From Acidimicrobiia bacterium (lineage in GTDB: Bacteria; Actinomycetota; Acidimicrobiia; Acidimicrobiales; SZUA-35), in NCBI GenBank assembly GCA_029857855.1, contig JAOUGG010000028.1:1-11423 (forward strand): a stretch of DNA of 11,423 nucleotides, given 5' to 3'. The notes beneath the pieces are model-generated. The model did not search any database and had not been told where the DNA came from. It saw only the letters and a list, made by a program, of their open reading frames with translations. Shown in pieces: positions 1 through 7,075 of this stretch (within the stretch, counting starts at the first letter, position 1; every line of letters starts with the position of its first letter). A program made the translations under genes and the position numbers.

Positions 1-694
1 GGTTGCGGGCGACCTGGGCCTCCCGGTAACGGGCCAGGAATTCTGCGGAGTACGGCGGCTGATTCGGGTTGGCCGGGTCGTAGAGGTTGAGCGACGGCTC
101 CCGATCGAAGGGCCGGGTCTCGTCGAGGACCGACGGGTCGATCCACTCGGTAAGGGTGCCGTGGCGGCTCACGTGGGCGGCCAGCATCATCACCGCGGCG
201 GCCGGTGGAATCTGCTCGGGGGCGACCTCGTAGGGATCGCCGGCCGGGGTGTCGCTGATGCCGAGACCCCGGTTGGCGACGGCCTGGTAGTACATCGACA
301 GCGAGCCGCCGCCCGACCAACCGGCCAGCACCACCTGCTCGTAGCCCCACCGCTGCCGGGCGTCGGCCACGACCCGGCCGAGGTCGGCCACCACCTTCTC
401 CATGATGAGCGCCGAGTCGGTGCCCCGGTAGCGCGAGTTGGCCCAGATCACGTGATGCCCGGCCCGGGCCAGGCCGTTGACGATCGGCAGGTACATGCCG
501 CCGCCGGTCGGGTGCATGAACACGACCACGGTTGACGACGGAGAGTCGACCGGTCGCACCAGATGGCAGTCGAGTCCGATGATGTCGCCGCCGCCACCAT
601 AGGTGTCGCTGAACGCGGCCGACTCGGTGTGCACCACCACGTAGGCCTGGCGCTCACAACCCTGCGGTGTGCCCGGTATCCGCGGCGCTGTCAT
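1..694 (-). CDS. alpha/beta hydrolase, C-terminus cut by window edge
   Basis: The frame opens at an ATG (694-692) and stays open to base 1, giving 231 residues of an unfinished protein. A nucleophile elbow G-W-S-G-G-G-S places the likely catalytic serine at residue 127. Upstream, a strand ending in V-V-V-F-M-H-P-T-G-G-G (residues 56-66) has the form of an oxyanion-hole loop. Both are typical of alpha/beta hydrolases acting on esters, lactones, amides or C-C bonds. The acid and histidine of the triad should lie at or beyond the missing end. There is no signal peptide, so it is probably cytosolic. The start lies 12 bases after the stop of the VOC gene, and no other start codon exists between that in-frame stop and this ATG, so the start is well fixed and the two genes are probably co-transcribed. 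The substrate cannot be read from the sequence. Confidence 0.85.
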   Translation of the reverse strand, partial: MTAPRIPGTPQGCERQAYVVVHTESAAFSDTYGGGGDIIGLDCHLVRPVDSPSSTVVVFMHPTGGGMYLPIVNGLARAGHHVIWANSRYRGTDSALIMEKVVADLGRVVADARQRWGYEQVVLAGWSGGGSLSMYYQAVANRGLGISDTPAGDPYEVAPEQIPPAAAVMMLAAHVSRHGTLTEWIDPSVLDETRPFDREPSLNLYDPANPNQPPYSAEFLARYREAQVARN

Positions 695-706
695 CGGGGT
701 GGTGTG

Positions 707-1411
707 TCAGTCGGAGGTCGGGTAGGGGACCGGCGGATCCGGGTAGCTGGCGTTGGCCCGGATCACGTCGTCGGGGATCTCCAGCATCTTCCGGTACATC
801 TTCTCCGGGTAGCCGAGCTGTGGCTTGTTGGGATCATACGGAGGCTGGGACAGCGGAGACGCCTCCCGGTCGGGCACGAACGGCTCGGGATTGCGGTAGC
901 GGTGGAGTTCCTCGGCGCTGATGCCCGCCAGCTCGACCACCTCGGAGTCGATCCAATGGTCGCCGTCGATCGCGGCGTCCGACGTGGCCACCTCGAGCAC
1001 CATGTTCTCCGGTCCGCCGAAATAGATCGACTGGCAGATGCCGTGGTCGATGTGACCGATCACGTTGACACCCTTGGACCGGATTCGGTCCCGCATCGCC
1101 AGTAGCTCCTCGACGGTGTCGACTTTGAACGCCAGGTGTTGCATGGTCCCCGGCGCACTGGGCCGCTCGGCGGTGCCCGAGTGGCTGACCCCGAACTGTG
1201 GTTCGACGTCGTGGTTGGCCGGCAGCTCGACGAACGAGATCGAGCAGTGGTCGTCGAGGCGGCAGAACGCATGCCACGCCCCCTCGACGCCGTGCATCCA
1301 GAAAAGCCCAACCAGCTCGGCCCCCAGCACGTCGCTGAAGAACTCGATCTGGCCCTTGATGTCCTTCGTGCTGATGGCCAGGTGATGGACGCCGTTGACC
1401 CGAATCGACAT
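707..1411 (-). CDS. VOC family protein (glyoxalase / extradiol dioxygenase fold)
   Basis: The 234-residue protein opens with V-N-G-V-H-H-L-A-I-S-T-K-D, the classic first strand of a VOC module. A second module begins near residue 90 with M-Q-H-L-A-F-K-V. Likely metal ligands are His9 or His10, His92 and Glu140 (M-V-L-E-V), with Glu62 as a further candidate, so it is probably a metal-dependent isomerase, lyase, hydrolase or dioxygenase rather than a binding protein. Residues 145-234 form a proline- and tyrosine-rich tail beyond the two modules, longer than in minimal VOC proteins. The ATG has only one base between it and a GGGGA stretch, while a TAATGT box sits 6 bases upstream, so the mRNA may be leaderless. 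It is first in a leftward pair with the hydrolase and divergent from the ThDP enzyme. The exact reaction is unknown. Confidence 0.9.
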   Translation of the reverse strand: MSIRVNGVHHLAISTKDIKGQIEFFSDVLGAELVGLFWMHGVEGAWHAFCRLDDHCSISFVELPANHDVEPQFGVSHSGTAERPSAPGTMQHLAFKVDTVEELLAMRDRIRSKGVNVIGHIDHGICQSIYFGGPENMVLEVATSDAAIDGDHWIDSEVVELAGISAEELHRYRNPEPFVPDREASPLSQPPYDPNKPQLGYPEKMYRKMLEIPDDVIRANASYPDPPVPYPTSD

Positions 1412-1417
1412 GTCCCC

Positions 1418-1423
1418 ACATTA
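1418..1423 (-). promoter_or_regulatory. candidate -10 box of the VOC/hydrolase unit
   Basis: On the minus strand the hexamer TAATGT lies 6 bases before the VOC ATG. That distance would put the first transcribed base at or next to the A of the start codon, giving a leaderless mRNA, which is common in actinobacteria. No convincing -35 box is visible at the matching distance. This is inferred from spacing only. Confidence 0.4.
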
Positions 1424-1444
1424 GTTGGCCTCCCGGGGACCGAC

Positions 1445-1491
1445 CCACCCGCCCCCCAACCCGAGCCCTCGGAGTTGGAGCGGGCGGGTGG
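1445..1491. repeat. nested inverted repeat between divergent genes
   Basis: The outer arms CCACCCGCCC (1445-1454) and GGGCGGGTGG (1482-1491) are perfect 10-base complements. Inside them CCAACCCGAG (1456-1465) pairs with CTCGG-A-GTTGG (1468-1478), leaving one bulged A at 1473 and only two bases (1466-1467) at the centre. Together about 20 pairs can form within 47 bases. The structure lies between two opposite candidate promoters, so a regulator-binding palindrome serving both units is the simplest reading. A hairpin within a longer transcript is the alternative. Confidence 0.5.
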
Positions 1492-1521
1492 ACGGATCCG
1501 AGACCGCTCGGTGGGCTCGAC

Positions 1522-1527
1522 TACATT
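1522..1527 (+). promoter_or_regulatory. candidate -10 box of the ThDP-enzyme operon
   Basis: TACATT ends 8 bases before the GTG start at 1536, so transcription would begin at or beside the start codon. There is no Shine-Dalgarno sequence before this GTG, which fits a leaderless mRNA. No clear -35 hexamer is seen 16-18 bases upstream. The call rests on sequence and spacing only. Confidence 0.4.
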
Positions 1528-1535
1528 GGCCAATC

Positions 1536-3236
1536 GTGACCGAGTTCGCCCACCGCCTGGCCCGGATCCTGGCCGACCGGAGCGACACCCTCTTCGGCGT
1601 CCCGGGGGGTGGGCCGAACCTCGACGTCGTCGGCGCTGCGACCGCCGAGGGGATGCGGTTCGTTCTGGCCCACGCCGAAGCGTCGGCGGCGATCATGGCC
1701 TCCACCTACGGGTTGCTCACCGGCGGTCCGAGCGGGGTGGTCGTCACCCGGGGACCTGGCGCCACGTCGGCGGCCAACGGGGCGGCCCAGGCCACCCTCG
1801 ACCGCTATCCACTCGTCGTCATCACCGATACGGTGACCGCAGCCCAGACTCCCCGGATCTCCCACCAACGGTTTGACCAGCGGGCCCTGTTTCAGCCGAT
1901 CACGGTGGCCTCGATCACGGCATCGTCGTCGGCCGCCCCCGCCGAGGCCGCCGACGACGAGCCTGTCGAGCACGCGGCCGCCGACCTTGGCACAATCATC
2001 GACCGGGCCGCCCAGTGGCCGCTCGGTGCCGTCCACCTCGACTACGATCCGACCGCTACCACCGACCAGCACGCCCCGCCTCATCTCGTGCCGCCGGCCC
2101 TCCCGCCGGTTGCCGACCGGATCGGCCCGGCGGCCGAGCTGATGATGCCGAGCCGCCGGCCCGTTGTGATCGTGGGTATGGAGGCGGCCTGGCTCGATCA
2201 CCAGGCGGCACTCACCGGCGCTGAGCCGCCGATCCGACGCCTCGTCGAGGAGCTCGCGTGCCCGGTGCTCACCACCTACCAGGCCGTTGGCCTCGTCCCG
2301 ACTGAGGGCACGCTCAACGCCGGCATCTACACCAACGGAGCGCTTGAACAGCCGGTGCTCGACGAGGCCGACCTGCTGCTCATGATCGGCGTCGACACCG
2401 TCGAACCCATCCCGACCGCCTGGCGTCAGACCGCACCGGTCATCACCATCTCCGCGGCCGACCCGATCGACGCCTTCATCCCGGCCGACGTCTCCCTCCA
2501 CGGCGACCTCGCCACGATGGCCCACCAACTGGTGTCGACCGTCCGCCACCGGGAGTGGGCCCACACCTGGTCGCCGGATGCGGCCGCGGTACTGCGAGCC
2601 GACGCCCGCCGGGCGCTCCGCCCCAACGCACGTCCGCTGGCATCGGCTGCGCCCGGTGGTGCCACCGGCGAACGGTTCAGCCCGGTCACCCTCGTCGACG
2701 CGCTGCTCGACGGCTTGGCCGGTGCCGACCAGCCGCCCGTCGCCACCGTCGACGCCGGCGCCCACTTTCTCGCCATCATGCCCCGGTGGCCGGTGGCCAG
2801 GCCGTTCGATCTGCTCATCAGCAACGGGCTGGCCACGATGGGCTTCGCCGTGCCCGCCGCCATCGGCGCTGCGCTCGCTCATCCCGGTCGCCCGGTGCTG
2901 GCGTTGTGCGGCGACGGCGGATTGTCGATGACGATGGCCGAGCTCGAGACCATCGCCCGGCTCGACCTGCCGATCACGGTCGTCGTGTTCAACGACTCGG
3001 CGCTCAGCCTGATCGCCGTCAAGCAAGAGCCGGGTCACGGGGGGGACGCGGCAATTCGCTACCGCCCGACCGATTTCGCTACCATCGGACGGGCGAGCGG
3101 CCTCGACGGGTTCGTTGCCGACAGCGCCGATGATGTCAGGGATCTGATGTCGGAATCGTGGATCAAACCGCGTTTGATCGACGCCCGAATCGACCCCGGC
3201 GATTACCGGCACCTCATCGAGGCAACGCGAGGCTGA
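1536..3236 (+). CDS. thiamine diphosphate-dependent enzyme, acetolactate synthase/2-oxoacid decarboxylase family
   Basis: The 566-residue protein has the three-domain layout and length of this family. The N-terminal pyrimidine-binding domain carries G-V-P-G-G-G (21-26) and the catalytic glutamate in H-A-E-A-S-A-A (Glu48), followed by T-R-G-P-G-A. The central domain spans roughly 190-335. The C-terminal domain has the ThDP/Mg motif G-D-G-G starting at 459 and ending in N486-D487. Members decarboxylate 2-oxoacids or transfer the resulting carbanion, as in acetolactate synthase, benzoylformate decarboxylase and sulfoacetaldehyde acetyltransferase. No regulatory small subunit lies nearby and the neighbours are oxidoreductases, so a catabolic role is more likely than branched-chain amino-acid synthesis. 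I chose GTG 1536 because the conserved N-terminal helix (T-E-F-A-H-R-L) begins there. The frame is open back to 1425, but that stretch encodes a proline-rich sequence that looks non-coding. Confidence 0.88.
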   Translation: MTEFAHRLARILADRSDTLFGVPGGGPNLDVVGAATAEGMRFVLAHAEASAAIMASTYGLLTGGPSGVVVTRGPGATSAANGAAQATLDRYPLVVITDTVTAAQTPRISHQRFDQRALFQPITVASITASSSAAPAEAADDEPVEHAAADLGTIIDRAAQWPLGAVHLDYDPTATTDQHAPPHLVPPALPPVADRIGPAAELMMPSRRPVVIVGMEAAWLDHQAALTGAEPPIRRLVEELACPVLTTYQAVGLVPTEGTLNAGIYTNGALEQPVLDEADLLLMIGVDTVEPIPTAWRQTAPVITISAADPIDAFIPADVSLHGDLATMAHQLVSTVRHREWAHTWSPDAAAVLRADARRALRPNARPLASAAPGGATGERFSPVTLVDALLDGLAGADQPPVATVDAGAHFLAIMPRWPVARPFDLLISNGLATMGFAVPAAIGAALAHPGRPVLALCGDGGLSMTMAELETIARLDLPITVVVFNDSALSLIAVKQEPGHGGDAAIRYRPTDFATIGRASGLDGFVADSADDVRDLMSESWIKPRLIDARIDPGDYRHLIEATRG

Positions 3237-3275
3237 GCCCGCTCGTTCACATCAGACCTGAAGGGGGTCCCAACC

Positions 3276-3797
3276 ATGGTGCAAGTAGCTCGATTTCTTG
3301 ATGTCGCCGAAGGACTGCAGCCGAATCAGTTCACCGTCGGCTCGAAGGAACAGATCAACTCGATCAGCGATCTCGACGACACCTACAAGCAGTTGATGGA
3401 CAAACCGTTCGCCTGCGTGATGGCCGTGATGGGTGGCGACGGCCGGCCGAACCTCACCCCGATGTGGTTCGACTACGAGGGCGACAAGGTGCTGGTCAAC
3501 GCGGCCGGCCACCGGCGTAAGACCCAGTGGATCCGCGACAACCCCCAGATCAGCATCCTGATCATGAACCCGGAGAACATGTATCACTGGATGAGCCTGA
3601 AGGTCACCGTGGAACGGGAGATCAGCGAGGACGATCCCGACGAGGGCGCCCGGGTCACAGAACACCTGAACAAGATCTGGCGCAAGTACATCGCCGACGG
3701 GGGCGACGAGTACGGTCTGCGGGATCCGTCCATGGACGAGCGGCGTGTGCTGTTCGAGTGCCGAGTCGACAAGATCGCCACCTTTGGCCAGCCCTGA
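3276..3797 (+). CDS. PPOX-class, probably F420-dependent, flavin/deazaflavin-fold protein
   Basis: The 173-residue protein has the split-barrel fold of pyridoxamine-phosphate-oxidase-like proteins. Diagnostic segments are G-D-G-R-P-N-L-T-P-M-W-F-D-Y (residues 50-63), a K-V-L-V-N-A strand, H-R-R-K-T-Q-W-I-R-D-N-P (76-87) and the following I-S-I-L-I strand. In the actinobacterial Rv1155-like group these residues hold the phosphate of FMN or F420, and members reduce small organic molecules. The ATG at 3276 has a strong Shine-Dalgarno sequence, AAGGGGG at 3261-3267. The gene follows the ThDP enzyme by 39 bases. Cofactor and substrate cannot be told from sequence alone; F420 is inferred from the family and the probable host. 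Confidence 0.82.
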   Translation: MVQVARFLDVAEGLQPNQFTVGSKEQINSISDLDDTYKQLMDKPFACVMAVMGGDGRPNLTPMWFDYEGDKVLVNAAGHRRKTQWIRDNPQISILIMNPENMYHWMSLKVTVEREISEDDPDEGARVTEHLNKIWRKYIADGGDEYGLRDPSMDERRVLFECRVDKIATFGQP

Positions 3798-3810
3798 TCC
3801 TCCAGCTGAC

Positions 3811-5043
3811 TTGCGGCCGCCCGCCGAGCCACTGACGATCGCCATCGTCGGTGGCTCGATCGGTGGATTGACCGCGGCCTGCCTGCTGGCCGACTCGGGC
3901 CACGACGTCACCGTCTACGAACGATCAAGCACCGAACTCGAGCAGCGGGGCGCCGGCATCGGCTTCCTCGAAGCCACCTACCGGTATTTGGTGGAACGGG
4001 CGGCGATGGCGCTCAGCGAGATCAGCATCACCACCGACCACATCCGCTACCTGGGGCGCGATGGTTCCGTGATTCACGACGCCGAACACCGGTACCTGTT
4101 CTCGTCGTGGAACACGGTGTACCGGCAGCTGCTCGATCATTGGACCTTTAGCTTGACCGGGTCCGGCGGTGGGGTCGACCGGTACCGGCTGGGCCACGAG
4201 ATGGTCGGGTTCGAGCAGGGCCCCGACTCGGTCGATGTGCACTTCGCCGATCGGGAGTCGGTCACAGCCGACCTGCTGGTGTGCGCCGACGGGGTCGGCT
4301 CGACGGCGAGGTCGATCCTGCAGCCCGATGCCCAATCCGCCTACGCCGGGTACGTGGCGTGGCGGGGCATGGTGCAGGAAGCGGGGCTGCCGGCAGACGT
4401 GGTCGGCACTTTGTCCGACGCCATCACCTACTACGTCCACGCCAACAGCCACATCCTCGTCTACCCGATCCCCGGTCTCGACGGCTCGGTGGCCGAGGGT
4501 GATCGGCTCATCAACTTCGTCTGGTACCGCAACTACGCCGAGGGGCAGGAGCTCGACGATCTTCTCACCGACTGCAACGGGGTGCATCGCGAGCTTTCGG
4601 TGCCCCCGGGGGCGGCCGCCGACCATCATGTTTCCGAGCTCCGGGCTCACGCCGCGGCCCGGCTGCCGTCATTGCTCAACGAGGTCGTGGCCCGCACCGC
4701 TGAGCCGTTTCTTCAGGTCGTGTACGACGTCGAGGTCGAGCGCATGGTGTTCGGTAGGGTCTGCCTGCTGGGAGACGCGGCGTTCGCCGTCCGTCCCCAC
4801 GCGGCGGCCGGGTCGGCCAAGGCGGCCGACGACGGCTGGGCCCTCGACCGGGCGCTTGGCCGAATCCCTGTCGAGGGCCTGTCGGTCCCCGAGGCGCTCG
4901 CCTCGTGGGAGGTCGACCGGCTCGCACTCGGCCGCAGTCTCCTGGCCCGCAACCGTGACCTCGGGAGCCGATCCCAGTTCACCAACACCTGGGAGCCCGG
5001 TGACCCCGACCTGATCTTCGGACTCCACGCCCCGGGCCACTGA
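3811..5043 (+). CDS. FAD-dependent monooxygenase, 2,6-dihydroxypyridine 3-monooxygenase-like
   Basis: With a TTG start at 3811 the protein has 410 residues. It shows the FAD dinucleotide-binding motif I-V-G-G-S-I-G-G-L-T-A-A (12-23, with the Ser-for-Gly variant usual in this subgroup), the D-G motif C-A-D-G-V-G-S-T-A-R (158-167) and the second FAD motif G-D-A-A-F-A-V-R-P-H-A-A-A-G (321-334). The R-P-H-x-A-A-G-x-A-K-A form and the segment I-L-V-Y-P-I-P-G are typical of the family containing the nicotine-pathway enzyme that hydroxylates 2,6-dihydroxypyridine. It is probably a cytosolic NAD(P)H-dependent aromatic or N-heterocycle hydroxylase. The start is uncertain: no ATG precedes the FAD motif, TTG 3811 leaves a 13-base gap after the PPOX stop, while TTG 3784 or GTG 3745 would overlap PPOX. 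None has a good ribosome-binding site, suggesting coupling to PPOX translation. Confidence 0.85.
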   Translation: MRPPAEPLTIAIVGGSIGGLTAACLLADSGHDVTVYERSSTELEQRGAGIGFLEATYRYLVERAAMALSEISITTDHIRYLGRDGSVIHDAEHRYLFSSWNTVYRQLLDHWTFSLTGSGGGVDRYRLGHEMVGFEQGPDSVDVHFADRESVTADLLVCADGVGSTARSILQPDAQSAYAGYVAWRGMVQEAGLPADVVGTLSDAITYYVHANSHILVYPIPGLDGSVAEGDRLINFVWYRNYAEGQELDDLLTDCNGVHRELSVPPGAAADHHVSELRAHAAARLPSLLNEVVARTAEPFLQVVYDVEVERMVFGRVCLLGDAAFAVRPHAAAGSAKAADDGWALDRALGRIPVEGLSVPEALASWEVDRLALGRSLLARNRDLGSRSQFTNTWEPGDPDLIFGLHAPGH

Positions 5044-5085
5044 TGGTGACGGGTCGCGGCGACGACGAGTTGTGAAAGGAATCCG

Positions 5086-6225
5086 ATGAACGCTCGACGG
5101 GAACTGGCCGATCGAATGGCGGAGGCTGCCGTCGCCCTGCTCGACGGGCTCGATGCCACGCAGCGGACCGCGGCCACCTGGCCGTTCCCCGCCGCCGATG
5201 AGCGGGAGCGGTGGTTCTACACCCCGACGGACCATGGCGGGCTACCGCTGGCGGCCATGTCGTCGGCCCAGCATCGGCTCACCCACCGATTGCTGTCGAC
5301 CGGATTGTCGCCAGCGGGATATGTCACCGCGGCCACGATCATGGGCCTCGAGAACGTGCTCGACTTCACCGAGGGATGGAAGTCGTCCTTCGAGCGCGAA
5401 CGGGGCCGGGACCCGCTCCTGTACTGGATCGCGATCTTCGGTGAGCCGGGAGCCGACTCCTGGGGTTGGCGCCTCGGCGGGCACCACATCTCGATCAGCC
5501 ACACCATCGTCGGCGGCGAGGTGGTGGCGTCGACGCCGCTGTTCTTCGGCGCCGATCCGGCGTCGGCACCGCTGCTCGGTCCGCACCCGCTTCGTCCGCT
5601 GGCCGGGGTCGAGGATGTCGGCCGGGAACTCGTGCGATCCCTGCCCGCCGATCAACTGCCTGCGGCGCTGGTGTCGGCCGTCGCCCCGACCGACATCATC
5701 GGCGGCAACCGGTCCGTGCTGCGCGACGGCGATGAGATGCTCGGACTGCCCGACATCTGGCGAGGTCGATTCGAAGCCGAACTCGATCAGCGGATGCATG
5801 ACATGCAGCGAGCCGCCGAGGCCGGCCTCGGTCTGACCGCCGAGCATCTCGATGCGCTCCGCCTCACCACCCGGCCCAAGGGTCTGCCGGCTGCGGAGCT
5901 CTCGGCCGACAACCGGAGCACGCTGCGAGCACTCCTCGATCTGTACCTCGACCGTCTCCCCGACGATCTGGCCGACGACGAGAAGGCGAAGTTCGATGGC
6001 GCCGCCATCGAGTCGCTGTCGTTCCTGTGGGCCGGCTCGACCGAGCCCGGCGAACCGCACTACTACCGGATCCAGGGCGCCGACCTCCTGGTGGAGTACG
6101 ACAACACACAGCGAGGCGTCAACCACGTGCACGCGGTCTGGCGCGACCTGCGCCGAGACTTCGGCCGGGACGCCGTGCGTGATCCGCTCGCCGACCACTA
6201 CGCCACCGGCCACCACAGCTCGTAA
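5086..6225 (+). CDS. DUF3500 domain-containing protein
   Basis: The 379-residue protein matches my memory of DUF3500 along its length. Recognisable parts are the N-terminal helices R-E-L-A-D-R-M-A-E-A, the F-Y-T-P segment with H-G-G (residues 44-51), L-L-Y-W-I-A-I-F-G-E-P with W-G-W-R-L-G-G-H-H (105-130), and the C-terminal Y-Y-R-I-Q-G...Y-D-N-T-Q-R-G-V-N-H-V-H-A-V-W-R-D (near 325-355). The conserved His, Trp, Asp and Asn residues suggest an active site or metal site, but no biochemical function is known to me. There is no signal peptide or membrane segment. The ATG at 5086 has a good ribosome-binding site (GAAAGGA, 5074-5080). It lies 42 bases after the FAD monooxygenase and is probably last in that operon. 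Confidence 0.85.
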   Translation: MNARRELADRMAEAAVALLDGLDATQRTAATWPFPAADERERWFYTPTDHGGLPLAAMSSAQHRLTHRLLSTGLSPAGYVTAATIMGLENVLDFTEGWKSSFERERGRDPLLYWIAIFGEPGADSWGWRLGGHHISISHTIVGGEVVASTPLFFGADPASAPLLGPHPLRPLAGVEDVGRELVRSLPADQLPAALVSAVAPTDIIGGNRSVLRDGDEMLGLPDIWRGRFEAELDQRMHDMQRAAEAGLGLTAEHLDALRLTTRPKGLPAAELSADNRSTLRALLDLYLDRLPDDLADDEKAKFDGAAIESLSFLWAGSTEPGEPHYYRIQGADLLVEYDNTQRGVNHVHAVWRDLRRDFGRDAVRDPLADHYATGHHSS

Positions 6226-6245
6226 ACAGCTCCTGACGAATCCTC

Positions 6246-6275
6246 TTGACAGGCCCCATGTCCTATTGTCATAGT
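6246..6275 (+). promoter_or_regulatory. sigma-70-type promoter of the GntR/selenoprotein operon
   Basis: A perfect -35 box TTGACA (6246-6251) is followed after 18 bases by CATAGT (6270-6275), a 4-of-6 match to TATAAT. The stretch is clearly A+T-richer than its surroundings. It lies 50-80 bases ahead of the ATG at 6326, with a plausible leader that holds a ribosome-binding site. The -10 choice is less certain than the -35 box. Confidence 0.65.
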
Positions 6276-6287
6276 ACAGTGAGACAA
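6263..6287. promoter_or_regulatory. candidate operator for the GntR regulator
   Basis: Two overlapping inverted repeats cover the -10 region: CTAT-TGTC-ATAG (6263-6274), and TTGTC (6266-6270) facing GACAA (6283-6287) around a 12-base spacer that contains TAGTAC. YtrA-type GntR regulators are usually autoregulated by binding palindromes over their own promoters, and such a gene (7992-8369) lies in this operon. Binding here is inference. Confidence 0.45.
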
Positions 6288-6325
6288 GCGGCCACTCCGG
6301 TCGCTCGGAAGAGGTCAACAACACC

Positions 6326-7075
6326 ATGTCAGCCCCCGGATCGATGGATGGCGGCATTCTCACCGAACCCGATCGGCCGCCGGCGAGCAAGAATCCTGCG
6401 GAGCAGCCCGTCGGCCCCGACCATCAACGCCTGATCGATCAGCTCGTCCCTCCGGCGCCGTCACCGCTCCGCCGTTTCGTCGCCGCGGCGGCGATCATCG
6501 CCGCCGCGATCGCCATCGGGCTGGCCTGGCAAATCGGACTGATCGTCCCCGAACCGACGGCGCGCAGCGAGACGATGCAGTCGGCCGTGTTGGGGGTTGC
6601 CCCCGACGGCCGGCACGTTGTCATCGACGGGTTGACGCTCGAGAACATGAGCCTGACAACCCTGGAGTTGACCGATGTCCGAGTCGACGCTCCCGGTCTG
6701 ATCGTTGATCGCATCACCTGGACCGATGCGCTCCACACCGGTTCGACCACGCCACAGGAACTTCCGGCGGTCATGGCGTCGGGCTCCTACATCCGGATCG
6801 AGCTGTGGGTCCGGCCCGAAATCTGTTCTGATCCCCAAACCGGTGAGTGGGGGGAGGTGAGCGGGCGCTGGCAGTACCCCGATCGGCCGTCGTGGTTGGG
6901 GCGGTGGGAGGCCCTCGACAATCCGCTGTGGAATGCCGACGCCGATCCCAACATGATGAGCAGCGACGTGACCCCGAGTGCTCTCAGCCTCAACCCGGTG
7001 AGGATCGCCGGATCCGACGTCGAACTCGACGGTCCGCTCAGCGCTGCGTGCCTCCTGTTGGGGATCGACCAATGA
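6326..7075 (+). CDS. single-pass membrane protein of unknown function
   Basis: The 249-residue protein is not recognised. Residues 1-49 are hydrophilic and proline-rich with no signal-peptide character. Residues 51-74 are a strongly hydrophobic alanine/isoleucine-rich helix preceded by R49-R50. By the positive-inside rule the following 175 residues should face the outside. That part alternates short beta-like strands and has two cysteines (Cys167 and Cys242) that could form a disulfide. The ATG at 6326 is preceded by GGAAGAGG (6308-6315 region) at an acceptable distance. Its stop overlaps the next start by ATGA, so it is translationally coupled to the polytopic membrane protein. A partner or sensor role for that protein is possible but cannot be shown. 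Confidence 0.75.
   Translation: MSAPGSMDGGILTEPDRPPASKNPAEQPVGPDHQRLIDQLVPPAPSPLRRFVAAAAIIAAAIAIGLAWQIGLIVPEPTARSETMQSAVLGVAPDGRHVVIDGLTLENMSLTTLELTDVRVDAPGLIVDRITWTDALHTGSTTPQELPAVMASGSYIRIELWVRPEICSDPQTGEWGEVSGRWQYPDRPSWLGRWEALDNPLWNADADPNMMSSDVTPSALSLNPVRIAGSDVELDGPLSAACLLLGIDQ

Noticed and set aside
1425..1535. Upstream extension of the ThDP enzyme to 1425.
   Set aside because: The extra 37 residues are Pro/Arg/Trp-rich, fall on the palindrome and the promoter box, and are not typical of the family, which begins at the T-E-F-A-H-R-L helix.
1521..3212. Long minus-strand open frame of 563 codons opposite the ThDP gene.
   Set aside because: It lies wholly opposite a well-conserved enzyme, encodes a low-complexity sequence rich in Gly, Arg and Val, and shows no family motif. 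High-GC DNA often leaves such antisense frames open.
1536..3236. Assignment of the ThDP enzyme as ilvB (biosynthetic acetolactate synthase).
   Set aside because: There is no ilvN-type small subunit or other branched-chain amino-acid gene nearby, and family motifs alone do not separate synthases from decarboxylases, so no symbol was given.
6264..6269. TATTGT as the -10 box of the GntR operon promoter.
   Set aside because: It lies only 12 bases after TTGACA, too close for a sigma-70-type promoter; CATAGT at an 18-base spacing fits better.
5242..6390. Minus-strand open frame of 382 codons opposite the DUF3500 gene.
   Set aside because: Same reasons: it is antisense to a recognised domain protein and Arg/Gly/Val-rich, and it would span the promoter region at 6246-6287.
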